Position numbers and translations under genes: made by a program
The notes under the pieces: generated by a model
What the model was told of the DNA's origin: nothing
Seen by the model: only the letters and a program-made list of their open reading frames with translations
Database searches by the model: none
From: Moraxellaceae bacterium AER2_44_116
GTDB taxonomy: Bacteria; Pseudomonadota; Gammaproteobacteria; Pseudomonadales; Moraxellaceae
DNA: 64,000 nucleotides
Reading direction: 5' to 3'
NCBI GenBank assembly: GCA_006546595.1
Contig: VIAD01000004.1
Span: forward strand, 124,001-188,000
In this document: in pieces, positions 62,652 to 64,000 of the stretch
Layout of the letters: the number at the start of each line of letters is the position of its first letter
Numbering within the stretch: the first letter of the stretch is position 1

Positions 62652-63713
62652 ATGCCAACTAATATCACACCCCATGATTTCACGCAGTATTTACATGAAT
62701 TGTTGGAAGCAAAAGCCAAACAACAAGTTGAACCTGTTCGCTTATTGTTTGCAGAGTATCAGGGGGTTTTATCCCATTTCCCCCATTTACAACCCGAGGT
62801 TGATAAGCTGTTACAAGCGCAAACAGGCCGTGATTATGAGCAGTTAGTTCAGGCGCTCAAACTGGGCTTACAAGGTCTTGAAAAATTAGTGACAGCTTTG
62901 ATTAAGGCACATGATGAACAAGGCTTAACCATTGTCGAGACCGATGATATTGCCTCATTAGCGGAATTGTTAAATTGTCGAATGGCGAATCAGATTTTAC
63001 AAAAATCCGTTGTTGCTAAACGTGGCGAGCAAGAGCGCGCGAGCAAAAAAACGATAGAAGCAGAGACCACAGTATCAACCAAACTCGATAGTGAAAAAAC
63101 TCAGCCTATCGTGAGTCCAAAAAAACGTAAATCAGTCGTAGAGCCAGCGAGTGTCATACAAACAGTCCCCGACATGACCGATAAACGTCTATCTAGTGCT
63201 GAGGGGCGATTCACTGGTTGGCAAAAAATAGACAAAAAGGGAGAGGCATTGTTGGCTACCAGCCCTCATTGGGCAGCAGTGATAGAAGAGCAAACAAAGC
63301 TGATGTGGGCGATTAACTGGCGTGCTGAGGATAAGTTTCCTAACTGTGGTGAGTTAACGTGGTTCAATCCTGACATGGCTACAAATGGCGGTGATGAAGG
63401 TCACAAAAATGGCGGTAAAAATATCCACGATTGGCTAAGTTACGTCAATAAAATGGGCTGGTGTGGTTTTCATGACTGGCGTTTGCCTACGCTGCACGAG
63501 TTGAAAGGGCTACTGACGAGCGAAATTTCGCAGTATTACCACATTCGTGAAGATGTTTTTACCGATATGCAAAGTTTAGGGAGTCGCTTTTGGACATCGT
63601 CAGGTGATGAGAGCAATAAAGAATATGCGTGGGCGATGTATTTTGGTTATGGTCATGATGGTTTAGCGCATAAAAGCTACACCTTGAATGTGCGCTTAGT
63701 GCGTTCGGTTTGA
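62652..63713 (+). CDS. DUF1566 (Lcl C-terminal) domain protein
   Basis: A 353-aa protein. The N-terminal 110 residues are helical (HDFTQYLHELLEAKAKQQVEPVRLLFAEYQG), followed by a low-complexity, charged linker (about 115-180). The C-terminal 165 residues are a DUF1566 domain: TGWQKIDKKGEAL, VIEEQTKLMWAINW, GGKNIHDWLSYVNKMGWCGFHDWRLPTLHELKGLL, FWTSS and NVRLVRSV. DUF1566 is found in bacterial surface or effector proteins of mostly unknown function. There is no signal peptide. Confidence 0.8.
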   Translation: MPTNITPHDFTQYLHELLEAKAKQQVEPVRLLFAEYQGVLSHFPHLQPEVDKLLQAQTGRDYEQLVQALKLGLQGLEKLVTALIKAHDEQGLTIVETDDIASLAELLNCRMANQILQKSVVAKRGEQERASKKTIEAETTVSTKLDSEKTQPIVSPKKRKSVVEPASVIQTVPDMTDKRLSSAEGRFTGWQKIDKKGEALLATSPHWAAVIEEQTKLMWAINWRAEDKFPNCGELTWFNPDMATNGGDEGHKNGGKNIHDWLSYVNKMGWCGFHDWRLPTLHELKGLLTSEISQYYHIREDVFTDMQSLGSRFWTSSGDESNKEYAWAMYFGYGHDGLAHKSYTLNVRLVRSV

Positions 63714-64000
63714 GTATTTTTTAGGTGGTAGGATGTTTTGTTGTTGTGTTTTGAACAGGTAAGCGTCATAGGTAGTCATTGGTCACAATGACTTGCCGTT
63801 TTGTTATGTTAGGATTGGCGCGGATTTTAGAAAAAGAAGAGTATAAAGACTCCAGTAAGCCTGTACCGTTTAAGATTAGGGCGGACTAAACGATAACAGC
63901 GTGCGTCTTAAAGAAGCTAAATATCACGACAAAAGATACAAATTTTTTCCGTTCATGCTGAGCACGACAGGTGGCTAGGCATGAACAGAAAAATGTAAAC
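63714..64000. other. terminal 287 bases without a gene; one hairpin
   Basis: No coding region is supported here. GTTCATGC (63951-63958) and GCATGAAC (63979-63986) form an 8-bp inverted repeat, similar to another widespread REP-like family (TTCATGCTGAGC). It may be the terminator of the DUF1566 gene or an isolated repeat. Confidence 0.45.

Overview
The window looks like chromosome of a gammaproteobacterium with moderate to low GC content. The order pilU-pilT / yggS-proC-yggT-yggU and the divergent bamE/fur pair are familiar from Pseudomonadales. Together with the base composition this makes a Moraxellaceae-like host my best guess, but no rRNA or other taxonomic marker is present, so this is inference.

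Layout. (1) About 1-16488 is the right-hand part of a Tn7-like transposon. Its core, tnsA-tnsB-tnsC-tniQ (minus strand, 11743-16356), overlaps gene to gene. Its right end carries TnsB-box-like repeats and abuts the 3' half of comM (16489-17144), the gene used by Tn6022/AbaR-type elements. The left end and the 5' half of comM are outside the window. The cargo is visibly AT-rich. It includes a tight five-gene plus-strand operon (155-6815: 5-methylcytosine methyltransferase, HD phosphohydrolase, Orc/AAA-like ATPase, unrecognised two-domain protein, HExxH zincin-like protein) that looks like an undescribed defence or conflict system. After it come an alpha/beta hydrolase, an endolysin-like amidase with a possible tiny membrane peptide upstream, a membrane HEAT-repeat protein, a zinc-ribbon protein and a secreted protein. 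(2) 17158-23171 is housekeeping metabolism (pdxH, ilvD, argA, argE) with a Phd/PIN toxin-antitoxin pair and a 99-bp MITE-like element between argA and argE. (3) 23564-44924 is a surface-protein locus: three large secreted DUF11-repeat proteins (971, 2626 and 2294 aa), the second ending in a probable outer-membrane beta-barrel, an OmpA-domain protein with a lysine-rich tail, two small satellite proteins, and an ECF sigma factor with a zinc-finger anti-sigma. (4) 45043-53208 holds pilU-pilT, yggS-proC-yggT-yggU, a dynamin-like GTPase, a transporter-like protein and rnfH. (5) 53357-57807 is a chaperone-usher pilus operon of the spore-coat-U (Csu-like, archaic) type, preceded by a class I cyclic-di-GMP riboswitch and a CRP/Vfr-like site. 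(6) 57917-64000 holds bamE, fur, a transglutaminase-like protein, a small membrane protein, rarA, and two unrecognised genes separated by a second copy of the 99-bp MITE-like element.

Five copies of a REP-like palindrome (motif TTCGACTCCGCTCAG and its complement) sit in intergenic gaps of the chromosomal part, and I saw none in the transposon. No tRNA, rRNA or CRISPR array was seen. Two surface programmes (DUF11 array with ECF/anti-sigma, and the c-di-GMP-linked pilus) plus twitching ATPases suggest a surface-attached lifestyle; the transposon cargo looks like acquired immunity.
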